This document shows positions 1 to 8,679 of a stretch of DNA of 64,000 bases, one piece after another. Under the pieces are notes generated by a model. That model had not been told where the DNA came from, ran no database searches, and was given only the letters and a program-made list of their open reading frames with translations. Source of the stretch: Mycobacterium sp. ACS4054 (GTDB taxonomy: Bacteria > Actinomycetota > Actinomycetes > Mycobacteriales > Mycobacteriaceae); assembly GCF_001667275.1 (NCBI RefSeq), contig NZ_LZHV01000036.1, positions 1 to 64,000 on the forward strand, given 5' to 3'. The number at the start of each line of letters is the position of its first letter. The stretch's first letter is position 1. The translations under genes and the position numbers were made by a program.

Positions 1-130
1 GGCGGCGGGGGGGGGGGGGGCGCCCGCCCCCGCCCCCCCGCCGCCCCCCCGCGGCCCGGCCGGGGTTTTTTCGCGCCGGGCGGGGGGGGGGGCCCCCCGC
101 CGGGCCCGCGGGGGGGGGCCCCCCCCCAAC
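1..130. other. Low-complexity G/C homopolymer stretch, probable assembly artefact
   Basis: The first ~130 bases consist almost entirely of runs of G or C, many 6-14 long, with one short T run near 65-71. Normal mixed sequence starts around 129. No codon structure or repeat unit is visible. This is typical of a low-quality read or contig end in a high-GC genome, so no gene is called here. Confidence 0.75.
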
Positions 131-242
131 GCGGCAGCCGAAGCCGTGACGACAGCGGCCAAACCTTTGGACAGATTCCAAGTGGTTGCCACGGTGTGTC
201 CTCCGGTCATTAGGGGGTTGGCGTTGCTGTCTGGCTAATTAC

Positions 243-905
243 TCAGGGCAGGCCGGCGAGCAGCGGAGCCACCGGGTTGGCCCCGGTCGCCGGTGCGGCC
301 GGAGCCGCCGGTGCTGCGGGAGCCCCGGCCAGCGCCGTCAGGTCCTGCGGGAGGGTCATCTGCGCGGGCACGCTGACCGGCAGATTGGGCAGGAACGCCG
401 GCATGTCGACCTTCGCCTGAGGGAGCTGCGGGGTCGGCGGGGTGGCGGGGGCGGTCGGCGTCGACAGCCCCGGGATGGCCGGAAGTCCGGGAATGGACGA
501 CGTGGCCGGGGCGGCCGGCGCCGCGGGTGCCGGCTGGGTCAGGCCGGGGATCAACCCCTGCAGGCCCTGGGCCGTCGTCGGTGCGGACGGCGTCGGCGCC
601 TGCGCCAGACCGGGGATGGAGGGCACGGTCGCCGAAGTCGCCGGTGACGTGGCGGCCGCCGACGGAACACCCGGGAAGGTGATGCCGGGGGCGGCCGGCG
701 CGGCCGGCGGGGTGGCGCCGAGGGCGGTGGCGAGGTTCTGCAGGATTTGGGGCGCGTTGGCCGCCGAACTGATCAGCTGCTGCGGAATGTTCGGAATCGG
801 CGGAGCCGGCACGGGGTCGGCGTGGGCGATACCGCCCGTCAGTAGAGCCGCGGACGAACCGACTACGACGGCCGCTGCACGCAAGTAAGTCCAGATGGTT
901 GGCAT
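243..905 (-). CDS. Secreted Ala/Pro-rich protein (Rv1158c-like)
   Basis: A 220-residue protein of unknown function. The N-terminus is a clear Sec signal peptide: a short charged start, a hydrophobic core (AAAVVVGSSAALLTGG) and a likely cleavage after AHA, near residue 29. The mature chain is almost entirely Ala, Pro, Gly, Thr and Leu, with repeated PxIPGL-like segments and no recognisable catalytic motif. It is probably exported to the cell wall or medium. Its position upstream of and divergent from pimE matches the Ala/Pro-rich Rv1158c of M. tuberculosis, which is of similar length. The opposite-strand reading frames here are shadows of the GC-rich repeats. Function is not inferable. Confidence 0.8.
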   Translation of the reverse strand: MPTIWTYLRAAAVVVGSSAALLTGGIAHADPVPAPPIPNIPQQLISSAANAPQILQNLATALGATPPAAPAAPGITFPGVPSAAATSPATSATVPSIPGLAQAPTPSAPTTAQGLQGLIPGLTQPAPAAPAAPATSSIPGLPAIPGLSTPTAPATPPTPQLPQAKVDMPAFLPNLPVSVPAQMTLPQDLTALAGAPAAPAAPAAPATGANPVAPLLAGLP

Positions 906-1183
906 GACTCTCCCTGGTTGTGGATTACGGGTCCAGGGCCGAAGTTACGTTGATACAGATGGGACTCAAGTGACACGTGTGGCATTTATTTGATCGTTAT
1001 TGATACGAGTGACGGCGGTGACCGAACGCCCGCCGACCGGGCGCGCGGGGATGTGCGGATCGGCCGGCCCGGATCGCTAAAGTCGGGCGGATAGACACCA
1101 CCTCGGCCGCCCCGGCGGCATCCCCGCGCTGGCGGTTCGCGAGCCTGCTCCGGGCCGCGGCGCCCGCGCTGCTGGTCGCCAGC
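906..1183. other. Divergent intergenic region with probable pimE 5' coding sequence
   Basis: The stretch 906-1020 between the divergent secreted-protein gene and pimE is more AT-rich than its surroundings, for example around 985-1010, and probably holds both promoters; no confident -10/-35 pair was assigned. From about 1052 to 1183 the pimE frame stays open and encodes residues resembling the PimE N-terminus ([10 protein letters not shown]), although it has no ATG, GTG or TTG before 1184. Confidence 0.5.
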
Positions 1184-2314
1184 GTGGCCGCCCGGTTCGC
1201 CTGGACGTATCTGGCGCCGCACGGCGCGAACTTCGTCGACCTGCACGTCTACCTCGGCGGCGCCGCCGCGATCGACCACCCAGGCACGCTCTACAGCTAC
1301 GTGTACGCGGATCAGACGCCCGACTTCCCGCTGCCGTTCACCTACCCGCCCTTCGCGGCGGTCGTGTTCTACCCGCTGACCCGGCTGCCGTTCGGCCTGG
1401 TCGCGTTTGCGTGGCAGCTCGCGACGATGGCCGCGCTGTACGGCGCGATCCGGGTCAGCCAGCGCCTGATCGGCGATGCGGGCGGCGCCGAGGGCCGCCG
1501 CCTGGCCATGCTCTGGACCGCCGTCACCATCTGGATCGAGCCGCTGCGCAGCACGTTCGACTACGGGCAGGTCAACGTGTTGCTGATGCTGGCCGTGCTG
1601 TGGGCGGTGTGGACGACGAGGTGGTGGCTGTCGGGTCTACTCGTCGGCGTGGCGGCCGGAATCAAGCTGACCCCCGCGATCGCGGGCGTCTACCTGGTCG
1701 GCGTGCGGCGATGGGCCGCGGCGGCGTTCTCCGTCGTCGTCTTCGCGGCGACCATCGGCGTGTCGGCCCTGGTGGTCGGCGACCAGACCCGCTACTACTT
1801 CACCCGGCTGCTGGGCGACGCGCACCGGGTGGGGCCGATCGCCACGTCGTTCAACCAATCCTGGCGTGGCGGCATCTCCCGGATCCTGGGCCATGACGCG
1901 GGATTCGGCCCGCCCGTGCTGATCGCCATCGGCGCCACCGCGGTGGCCGCCGTCCTGGCCTGGCGGGCGCTGGACCCGTCCGACCGGCTGGGCAGGCTGC
2001 TGGTGGTTGAGGTGTTAGGGCTGCTGCTCTCGCCGATTTCCTGGACGCATCACTGGGTTTGGTTGGTGCCGTTGATGATCTGGGCGATTCACGGGCCGCC
2101 GCGCGAGCGCCCCGGCGCGCGGGTCGTGGGCTGGGGCTGGCTGGCGCTGACCATCGTCGGCGTGCCGTGGTTACTGAGCTTTGCGCAACCGACGATCTGG
2201 CAGATCAGCCGCCCGTGGTACCTGGCGTGGGCGGGCCTGGTCTACATCGTGGCGGCGGTGGCGACCCTGGTGTGGATCGCCGCCAGCGGCAGGCGGTCCG
2301 CCCCGACGGACTAA
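1184..2314 (+). CDS. pimE: Polyprenol-phosphate-mannose-dependent alpha-(1,2)-mannosyltransferase PimE
   Basis: PimE is an integral-membrane GT-C glycosyltransferase that adds the alpha-1,2 mannose converting Ac1PIM4 to Ac1PIM5, on the way to polar PIMs. The ORF from GTG 1184 gives 376 residues with many hydrophobic segments. It begins within the conserved block [17 protein letters not shown], which holds the family Asp in the first periplasmic loop. As recalled, family members are about 50 residues longer. The same frame stays open upstream to 1022 and encodes a plausible first membrane segment, so the true start lies upstream, through a non-standard codon or an indel near ATG 1051. The stop overlaps the tail of the convergent dehydratase gene by 4 bp. 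lpqW, a known modulator of this branch point, is also in the window. Confidence 0.88.
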   Translation: MAARFAWTYLAPHGANFVDLHVYLGGAAAIDHPGTLYSYVYADQTPDFPLPFTYPPFAAVVFYPLTRLPFGLVAFAWQLATMAALYGAIRVSQRLIGDAGGAEGRRLAMLWTAVTIWIEPLRSTFDYGQVNVLLMLAVLWAVWTTRWWLSGLLVGVAAGIKLTPAIAGVYLVGVRRWAAAAFSVVVFAATIGVSALVVGDQTRYYFTRLLGDAHRVGPIATSFNQSWRGGISRILGHDAGFGPPVLIAIGATAVAAVLAWRALDPSDRLGRLLVVEVLGLLLSPISWTHHWVWLVPLMIWAIHGPPRERPGARVVGWGWLALTIVGVPWLLSFAQPTIWQISRPWYLAWAGLVYIVAAVATLVWIAASGRRSAPTD

Positions 2315-2595
2315 CCCCCGACGATCTCGTCGATGTCGTGTGCCATCGCGACGTCGTTCTCGGTGATGCCACCCGCGGAATGCGTCACCAAGGCGAAAGT
2401 GACTGTCCGCCATCGGATGTCGATGTCGGGGTGATGGTCCTTGCTTTCCGCGTGCTCGGCCACCCGGCGCACCGCGTCGATGCCCGCGAGAAAGCTGTCG
2501 AACTTGATCGACCGGCGCAGCGCACCGTCGATGCGCTCCCACCCGTCGAGATCGGGCAGTGCGGCGTCCACCTGCTCGTCCGTTAACACGGTCAT
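2311..2595 (-). CDS. Pterin-4a-carbinolamine dehydratase-like protein (Rv1159A-like)
   Basis: A 94-residue protein of the PCD/DCoH family. It carries the family signature [16 protein letters not shown] followed by [14 protein letters not shown]; the His-His-Pro and second His are the usual active-site residues for dehydrating 4a-hydroxytetrahydropterin. The start was placed at ATG 2595 because a purine-rich GGAGAGGA lies just upstream and the family begins close to here; the longer frame adds 36 low-complexity residues. It converges on pimE with a 4-bp overlap of stop regions. No aromatic amino acid hydroxylase is nearby, so the physiological substrate is unclear. Confidence 0.85.
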   Translation of the reverse strand: MTVLTDEQVDAALPDLDGWERIDGALRRSIKFDSFLAGIDAVRRVAEHAESKDHHPDIDIRWRTVTFALVTHSAGGITENDVAMAHDIDEIVGG

Positions 2596-3103
2596 ATCGC
2601 GCGTCCTCTCCGTTGTGCCTGCACTCGACGGTAGGCCGTGCGCGCCAACGACGCGGTGCGCCCCCGCATCTGACGCGCTTGATTTCGGTCGCATCGGCAA
2701 CAATCAACCATGTGTTCCAGCGCTATTAGCCAGCCACGTGCTTTCGAATCGCTGAGCGCGATTTCGGCCGCCGCCGACAGCACCACCCAATGGCAATTGG
2801 CGGTTTCTTTCGGCCGCACTTGAGATGGATCGACTCAGCTTTCCGTCGCAATTGGACATGCTGTCGCCTTTGTCGTCGAGGGATATCGAATAAGCACGAC
2901 GAACTCGGCACGGACAAAGGCGTCCCGGCATTTTCGGCGCGCTCGGCCGGAATGGCCGCTCATTTGCCCGGCCGGCGGCCCGGTCCGGGTCACCGGATTA
3001 GAGAGTCACGACCGCCCGGGTGCGACCGGAAACGCGCCGCCGCGCGCCGCTCTTGGCGCGCTTAATCGGCTATGGCTCGCTTTTGCCCTGGGCCGGCGCG
3101 CAG
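2596..3103. other. Intergenic region without a convincing gene
   Basis: About 500 bp with only short overlapping reading frames on both strands, none with a recognisable domain, a good ribosome-binding site or codon usage like the neighbours. Base composition is noticeably less GC-rich than the flanks. It may be remnant DNA from insertion of the adjacent hydroxylase gene. A stem-loop at 3042-3061 is listed separately. Confidence 0.45.
3042..3061 (-). terminator. Possible stem-loop terminator after the beta-hydroxylase gene
   Basis: A perfect 7-bp inverted repeat (GCGCGCC / GGCGCGC) with a 6-base loop lies about 43 bp past the stop codon of the minus-strand beta-hydroxylase gene. There is no clear U-tract, as is common for mycobacterial intrinsic terminators, so this is tentative. 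Confidence 0.35.
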
Positions 3104-3925
3104 TTAAGCGGACTTTTTGACAGCGCGATCGAATGTCAGCTGGTTCTTTTGCATCCCTTTGACAAGTGGAGACCAGCCGGCAAAACCGATGATCGCCGAA
3201 TTCACCAGATTGAAGGGGAATTTCATCGGCCGCACGATGTCGAGGAATAAGACCACGCGGGTTTCCTCGGTGTCGTTCCACACCTCGTGCTCGTACGTGT
3301 CGTCGAACATGATCGCGACGCCCTCTTCGAATTTGGCGATCTCGTCGTGCACCCGGATGGCGCAGTCGCCGTGGCTGGGGACGAGGAGGGGCAGGTGGTA
3401 ACGCATGACGCCGCGGTAGGGCCCCTTGTGCGGGGGTATCCGCTTGCCAGGCGAAAGGATGGAGAAGAACGCGGTCTTCATCCCCGGTATTTCGTCGAGC
3501 AGGGCGGTGGTTTCCGGGCACTCCGCACACTGCTTCTCGAAACGCCGGCCATAGATGTACAGGAAGTGGCTCAGCCATTTGTCGTCGTCCGTGAGGGCCC
3601 GTATCGCCTCGACGATGTCTTGGTGATTCGGGATCGTTTCGGCGTGGGACAACAGGGCTTCCAGCTCGGACCGAATTTTGGGGTAGGCCGCCGTGAGGGT
3701 TTCGTGCCATTCGAATTGGCGCGGATCAATGAACGGGGTCGTCTCGACCAGAGAAAACCTGCGGGGAACCGATAGGTCGACGACCTTGATGGCGGCTTGG
3801 GCGACGCCCAACACAAGATATTTCAAAGCCAAAAGGCCAATTTCTCGGCTGCGGTCCACCAGCTGTCGATGAACCGGCTTGGCCACTCTGCCGATGATTA
3901 CCTCGGATGCATCTGTCGCAGTCAC
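3104..3925 (-). CDS. Aspartyl/asparaginyl beta-hydroxylase-family Fe(II)/2-oxoglutarate dioxygenase
   Basis: A 273-residue protein of the Asp/Asn beta-hydroxylase (LpxO-like) family. Motifs visible are HKGPYRGVMRYHLPL (first iron-ligand His about residue 166), YEHEVWND (second His about residue 213) and a following Arg (about 223) that would bind 2-oxoglutarate. A hydrophobic stretch near residues 28-46 (IGLLALKYLVLGVAQAAIK) could anchor it to the membrane, as in LpxO-type enzymes acting on lipid acyl chains. GTG 3925 was chosen because AAGGAG sits 8 bases upstream; the upstream GTG at 3958 has no such signal. The gene interrupts conserved backbone order between the dehydratase and mutT2, and its sequence looks less GC-rich than its neighbours, which suggests acquisition. 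Substrate unknown. Confidence 0.75.
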   Translation of the reverse strand: MTATDASEVIIGRVAKPVHRQLVDRSREIGLLALKYLVLGVAQAAIKVVDLSVPRRFSLVETTPFIDPRQFEWHETLTAAYPKIRSELEALLSHAETIPNHQDIVEAIRALTDDDKWLSHFLYIYGRRFEKQCAECPETTALLDEIPGMKTAFFSILSPGKRIPPHKGPYRGVMRYHLPLLVPSHGDCAIRVHDEIAKFEEGVAIMFDDTYEHEVWNDTEETRVVLFLDIVRPMKFPFNLVNSAIIGFAGWSPLVKGMQKNQLTFDRAVKKSA

Positions 3926-4225
3926 AGGAAAGGCTCCTTGATGGGGTTTCGGGCACACGCGTAAGGAGGATCACGACGCGGCACCCAGAAAAATGAAACA
4001 CCGCGGCAGTTGGGTCTGCCGCCGCCCTAGCAAGGTCGCATGCATCCTTGCCAAATCGCCCGATGGAGTGACGTGTCGCTACCTTGTTGGATTCGTGTCG
4101 AAAGCGTATGCGGCTTCGCAAGCGCGCGGGCCGAATTCGGAAAAATCGGGCGGGCGGGGTCGGGGCGCTCGCCCCGCCGACTCACCACCTTCGGCCCGCA
4201 CCCACCCGACGTATACCGTCTGGCC
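3926..4225. other. Intergenic region upstream of mutT2
   Basis: 300 bp between the divergent beta-hydroxylase and mutT2 genes. An open frame runs upstream of mutT2 from 4040, but its residues do not resemble a Nudix N-terminus. No promoter was assigned with confidence. Confidence 0.4.
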
Positions 4226-4630
4226 ATGCCGACCCAGATCGTCGTCGCCGGCGCGATCATCCGCCGGGCCACGGTCCTGGTGGCCCAACGCGCCCGGCCG
4301 CCCGAGCTGGCCGGCCGCTGGGAGTTGCCCGGCGGCAAGGTGGCACCCGGCGAGACCGAGCGCGACGCGCTGGCCCGGGAGTTGGCCGAGGAGCTGGGGC
4401 TGTCGGTCAACGACGTCGCGGTGGGGGACCGGCTGGGCGGTGACATCGCGCTGGACCGCATGACGCTGCGCGCGTACCGCGTGCGGCTGCTCGGTGGCGA
4501 GCCGCGCGCGCACGACCACCGGGCGGTGCGCTGGGTGCCGGCGGCCGAGCTGCCGGACGTCGACTGGGTCCCCGCCGACCGGGCCTGGGTCGCCGACCTG
4601 GTACGCGCGCTGGCCGAATCGGCCTCATAA
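4226..4630 (+). CDS. mutT2: Nudix hydrolase MutT2 (8-oxo-dGTP / CTP pyrophosphohydrolase)
   Basis: A 134-residue Nudix hydrolase with an intact Nudix box: G37, E43, R51-E52, E55-E56 and G58 in GKVAPGETERDALARELAEE. MutT2-type enzymes sanitise nucleotide pools, with activity reported on 8-oxo-dGTP, CTP and 5-methyl-dCTP. The N-terminal VVAGAIIRR strand and the W-E-L-P-G-G-K lead into the box are typical of MutT. ATG 4226 was chosen because homology begins at this Met; the longer open frame upstream is low-complexity. It lies between pimE and narG as in M. tuberculosis. It ends 350 bp before narG and is probably a separate transcript. Confidence 0.88.
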   Translation: MPTQIVVAGAIIRRATVLVAQRARPPELAGRWELPGGKVAPGETERDALARELAEELGLSVNDVAVGDRLGGDIALDRMTLRAYRVRLLGGEPRAHDHRAVRWVPAAELPDVDWVPADRAWVADLVRALAESAS

Positions 4631-4980
4631 CAAGCCCACAGCCTTTCCGCAGCTGACATCCAGCGCCGCAGAAGGTGGCGAAGGTGAACTTTAGGTATAA
4701 CGCCAACGTGAACTTGTAATAACCACTTGACCCTGAAGTGCCCGCCGGAAGCGGTCGGGTGATGACGGCGCCGGGCGCCGCTGGGTCCGTAAAACCGATG
4801 CTGACCAAACGACATTTCGTTAAGAGGCCACGCGCGAAGGCGATAGGCCCGTCCGCCGCGCCTGATGCCGGTGTCCGATCGAGCGGGCATTGCCCGCGGG
4901 CCGACGAATCTTCGGCTGGATGCACCTGGATCGAAGCAACGGTCCCGACGCGTGGCGCCACGAAGTAGAAGGGGTAGCTG
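4631..4980 (+). promoter_or_regulatory. narG leader region with direct repeat and inverted repeat
   Basis: 350 bp between mutT2 and narG with no credible gene. It contains two copies of GTGAACTT at 4684-4691 and 4708-4715 (24 bp apart, on nearly the same helix face), a TATAAC hexamer at 4696-4701, and the inverted repeat CACTT-N7-AAGTG at 4724-4740. These are plausible regulator or promoter elements for the nitrate reductase operon. No known consensus was matched. Confidence 0.35.
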
Positions 4981-7900
4981 TTGACTGTCACACCACACGT
5001 CGGTGGAGCGCTCGAGGAGTTGCTGGAGCGCAGCGGGCGGTTCTTCACGCCCGGCGAGTTCTCGCCCGACCTGCGCACGGTGACGCGCAAGGGCGGCCGC
5101 GAGGCCGACGTGTTCTACCGCGACAGGTGGAGCCACGACAAGGTGGTGCGCTCCACCCACGGGGTCAACTGCACCGGTTCCTGCTCCTGGAAGATCTACG
5201 TCAAGGACGGGATCATCACCTGGGAGACCCAGCAGACCGACTATCCCTCGGTCGGCCCGGACCGGCCGGAATACGAGCCGCGCGGGTGCCCCCGTGGGGC
5301 GTCGTTCTCCTGGTACAGCTACTCGCCCACCCGGGTGCGCTATCCGTACGCCCGCGGCGCGCTGGTCGAGATGTACCGGGAGGCCAAGGCCCGCCTCGGC
5401 GATCCGGTGCTGGCGTGGGCCGACATTCAGGCCGACCCCGAGCGCCGGCGGCGCTATCAGCGGGCCCGGGGCAAGGGCGGGCTGGTCCGGGTCACCTGGG
5501 CGGAGGCCACCGAGCTGATCGCCGCGGCGCACGTCCACACCATCAAGGCCTATGGGCCCGACCGGGTCGCCGGCTTCTCGCCCATCCCGGCGATGTCCAT
5601 GGTGTCCTACGCCGCCGGGTCGCGGTTCTTCGAGCTGATCGGCGCGCCGATGACGTCGTTCTACGACTGGTACGCCGACCTGCCGGTGGCCTCGCCGCAG
5701 GTGTTCGGCGATCAGACCGATGTGCCCGAGTCCGGCGACTGGTGGGACGCGGCGTACTTGATGATGTGGGGCTCCAACGTGCCGATCACGCGGACGCCGG
5801 ACGCGCACTGGATGGCCGAGGCGCGCTACCGCGGCACCAAGGTGGTGACCGTCAGCCCCGACTACGCCGACAACACCAAGTTCGCCGACGAGTGGATGCC
5901 GTGCGCGGCCGGCACCGACGGCGCGCTGGCCATGGCGATGGGGCACGTGATCCTCTCGGAATGCTATGTGCAAAAAGAGGTTCCGTTCTTCGCCGACTTC
6001 GCGCGCCGCTACACCGACCTGCCGTTCCTGATCAAACTGGAAGAGCGCGGCGACATGCTGGTGCCGGGGAAGAACCTCACGGCGGCCGACCTGGGCGAGG
6101 CCTTCAAGAGCTCCGAGAACGCGGCGCTGAAACCCGCGGTGTGGGACGAGGCGACGAATTCGGTTGCGGTGCCCCACGGTTCGCTGGGTTTCCGGTACGG
6201 CGAGGACGGCGTCGGAAAGTGGAACCTCGATCTCGGCGAGCTGAAGCCGGCGCTCAGCGTCCTCGGGTCGGACGACACCGCGCTGGTGCACCTGGCCAGC
6301 TTCGACACAATCAACGGCGAAGGCGCCACCGTCGCGCGCGGCGTCCCGGTGCGCCGCGTCGGCAAGCACCGGGTGTGCACCGTTTTCGACCTGATGCTCG
6401 CCCAATACGGGGTCGCCCGGCCGGGATTGCCCGGCGAATGGCCCACGGGTTACGACGACCCGACCCAGCAGAACACCCCCGCGTGGCAGGAGACCATCAC
6501 CGGCGTGTCCGCGGCGCAGGCCATCCGCGTCGCCAAGGAATTCGCCCGCAGCGCAGAGGAATCCGGGGGCCGGTCCATGATCATCATGGGCAGCGGCATC
6601 TGCCAGTGGTTCCACGGCGACGCCATCTACCGGGCGGTGCTCGCGCTGCTGATGCTGACCGGCTCGATGGGGCGCAACGGCGGCGGCTGGGCGCACTACG
6701 TCGGCCAGGAAAAGGTGCGTCCGCTCACCGGTTTTCAGACGATGGCGATGGCCACCGACTGGGTGCGTCCGCCCCGGCAGGTGCCGGGCGCCTCCTACTG
6801 GTACGCGCACACCGACCAGTGGCGTTACGACGGCTACGGGGCGGACAAGCTGGCCAGCCCCCTGGGGCGCGGCAGGTTCGCGGGCAAGCACACCATGGAT
6901 CTGCTGGCCTCGGCGACGGCGATGGGCTGGAGCCCGTTCTATCCGCAGTTCGACCGGTCCAGCTTGGACGTCGCCGACGACGCCCGCGCCGCTGGGCGTG
7001 ACGTCGCCGAGTACGTCGCCGAGCAGCTCCGCGACCGCAGACTCAAGCTGTCCGTCACCGATCCCGACAACCCGGTCAACTGGCCGCGGGTGCTTACGGT
7101 GTGGCGGGCCAACCTGATCGGCTCGTCGGGCAAGGGCGGCGAATACTTCCTGCGTCACCTGCTCGGCACCGATTCCAATGTGCAGGCCGAGCCGCCGGCC
7201 GACGGGATACGGCCCGCCGACGTGGTCTGCGAGGGCGACATCCCCGAGGGCAAGCTCGACCTGATGATGTCGATCGACTTCCGGATGACCTCGACGACGC
7301 TGGTCTCCGATGTCGTGCTCCCCGCGGCCACCTGGTACGAGAAGGCCGACATCTCCAGCACCGACATGCACCCGTACGTGCACGCCTTCAGCGCCGCGAC
7401 CGATCCGCCCTGGGAAACCCGTTCGGACTTCGAGGCTTTCGGCGCCATCGCGCGCGCCTTCAGCGCGCAGGCCAAGCGGCACCTGGGCACCCGCAGCGAC
7501 GTGGTGCTCACCGCGCTGCAGCACGACACCCCGGACGCGATGGCCTATCCCGATGGCGCCGAGGAAGACTGGCTGCACACCGGCGCGACGCCGGTGCCCG
7601 GGCGCAGCATGGCCAAACTCACCGTGGTGGAACGCGATTACGGCGCCGTCTACGACAAGTGGCAGGCCCTGGGCCCGCTCGTCGACACCTTCGGGCTGAC
7701 CACCAAGGGCATCACCGTGCATCCGTTTCGGGAGGTCGAGGAGCTGGCCGCCAAGTTCGGCGTGATGAATTCCGGTGCAGCGGCGGGGCGTCCGGCGATC
7801 ACCACGGCCGCGCGGATGGCCGACGTGCTGCTGCTGCTGTCCGGCACCACCAACGGCCGGCTCGCGGTCGAGGGCTTCCGCGAGCTGGAGAAGCGGACGG

Positions 7901-8679
7901 GTCAACGGCTGGCGCACCTGGCCGAGGGCAGCGAGGAGCGGCGCATCAGCTACGCCGACACCCAGGCGCGTCCGGTGCCGGTGATCACCAGCCCGGAATG
8001 GTCGGGCAGCGAAACCGGCGGAAGCCGCTACGCGCCGTTCACCATCAACATCGAGAATCTCAAGCCGTTCCACACGTTGACCGGGCGGATGCATTTCTAT
8101 CTGGCCCACGACTGGGTGGAGGAGCTGGGCGAGCACCTGCCGGTGTTCCGTCCACCGCTGGACATGACGCGGCTGTTCGGCCAGCCCGAGCTTGGCCCTA
8201 CCCCGGACGGTCGAGGCGGGATCGGCCTCACCGTCCGCTATCTAACCCCGCACTCGAAGTGGTCGTTCCACTCCACCTACCAGGACAACCTGTACATGCT
8301 GTCGCTGTCCCGCGGCGGGCCGACGATGTGGATGAGCCCCGCCGACGCGGCCAAACTCAAGGTGCGCGACAACGATTGGGTCGAGGCGGTCAACGCCAAC
8401 GGCATCTACGTGTGCCGCGCGATCGTCAGCCACCGGATGCCCGACGGGGTGGTGTTCGTCTACCACGTGCAGGAACGCACGGTCGACACGCCCCGCACCG
8501 AAACCAACAACAAGCGCGGCGGCAACCACAACGCGCTGACCCGCGTCCGCATCAAGCCCAGCCACCTCGCCGGGGGGTACGGCCAGCACGCGTTCGCCTT
8601 CAACTACATGGGGCCCACCGGAAACCAGCGCGACGAGGTCACCGTGGTGCGGCGGCGCAGCCAGGAGGTGACGTACTAG
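4981..8679 (+). CDS. narG: Respiratory nitrate reductase alpha subunit NarG
   Basis: A 1232-residue molybdopterin catalytic subunit of the membrane-bound nitrate reductase, which reduces nitrate to nitrite with electrons from menaquinol passed through NarH and NarI. The N-terminal HGVNCTGSC segment carries the His and Cys ligands of the FS0 [4Fe-4S] cluster. The YDWYADLP region holds the Asp expected to coordinate the Mo-bis-MGD. The usual nitrate reductase blocks (SPIPAMSMVS, TGSMGRNGGGWAHYVGQEK, PAATWYEK, MHFYLAHDW) follow. Length equals the M. tuberculosis protein as recalled. Start is TTG 4981 with GAAGGGG seven bases upstream. There is no Tat twin-Arg motif, so the active site faces the cytoplasm. 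narH begins immediately after its stop. Confidence 0.97.
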   Translation: MTVTPHVGGALEELLERSGRFFTPGEFSPDLRTVTRKGGREADVFYRDRWSHDKVVRSTHGVNCTGSCSWKIYVKDGIITWETQQTDYPSVGPDRPEYEPRGCPRGASFSWYSYSPTRVRYPYARGALVEMYREAKARLGDPVLAWADIQADPERRRRYQRARGKGGLVRVTWAEATELIAAAHVHTIKAYGPDRVAGFSPIPAMSMVSYAAGSRFFELIGAPMTSFYDWYADLPVASPQVFGDQTDVPESGDWWDAAYLMMWGSNVPITRTPDAHWMAEARYRGTKVVTVSPDYADNTKFADEWMPCAAGTDGALAMAMGHVILSECYVQKEVPFFADFARRYTDLPFLIKLEERGDMLVPGKNLTAADLGEAFKSSENAALKPAVWDEATNSVAVPHGSLGFRYGEDGVGKWNLDLGELKPALSVLGSDDTALVHLASFDTINGEGATVARGVPVRRVGKHRVCTVFDLMLAQYGVARPGLPGEWPTGYDDPTQQNTPAWQETITGVSAAQAIRVAKEFARSAEESGGRSMIIMGSGICQWFHGDAIYRAVLALLMLTGSMGRNGGGWAHYVGQEKVRPLTGFQTMAMATDWVRPPRQVPGASYWYAHTDQWRYDGYGADKLASPLGRGRFAGKHTMDLLASATAMGWSPFYPQFDRSSLDVADDARAAGRDVAEYVAEQLRDRRLKLSVTDPDNPVNWPRVLTVWRANLIGSSGKGGEYFLRHLLGTDSNVQAEPPADGIRPADVVCEGDIPEGKLDLMMSIDFRMTSTTLVSDVVLPAATWYEKADISSTDMHPYVHAFSAATDPPWETRSDFEAFGAIARAFSAQAKRHLGTRSDVVLTALQHDTPDAMAYPDGAEEDWLHTGATPVPGRSMAKLTVVERDYGAVYDKWQALGPLVDTFGLTTKGITVHPFREVEELAAKFGVMNSGAAAGRPAITTAARMADVLLLLSGTTNGRLAVEGFRELEKRTGQRLAHLAEGSEERRISYADTQARPVPVITSPEWSGSETGGSRYAPFTINIENLKPFHTLTGRMHFYLAHDWVEELGEHLPVFRPPLDMTRLFGQPELGPTPDGRGGIGLTVRYLTPHSKWSFHSTYQDNLYMLSLSRGGPTMWMSPADAAKLKVRDNDWVEAVNANGIYVCRAIVSHRMPDGVVFVYHVQERTVDTPRTETNNKRGGNHNALTRVRIKPSHLAGGYGQHAFAFNYMGPTGNQRDEVTVVRRRSQEVTY

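Noticed and set aside
2704..3065. Several short frames on both strands in the gene-free interval
   Set aside because: None has a ribosome-binding site, recognisable domain or matching codon usage.
4738..4968. A 76-codon ORF in the narG leader
   Set aside because: No similarity to a known leader peptide and no RBS; treated as chance in regulatory DNA.
4027..8136. A 1369-codon open frame on the minus strand opposite narG
   Set aside because: It is a shadow of the high-GC third-position bias in narG: Arg/Gly/Val/His-rich, with no domain and no RBS.
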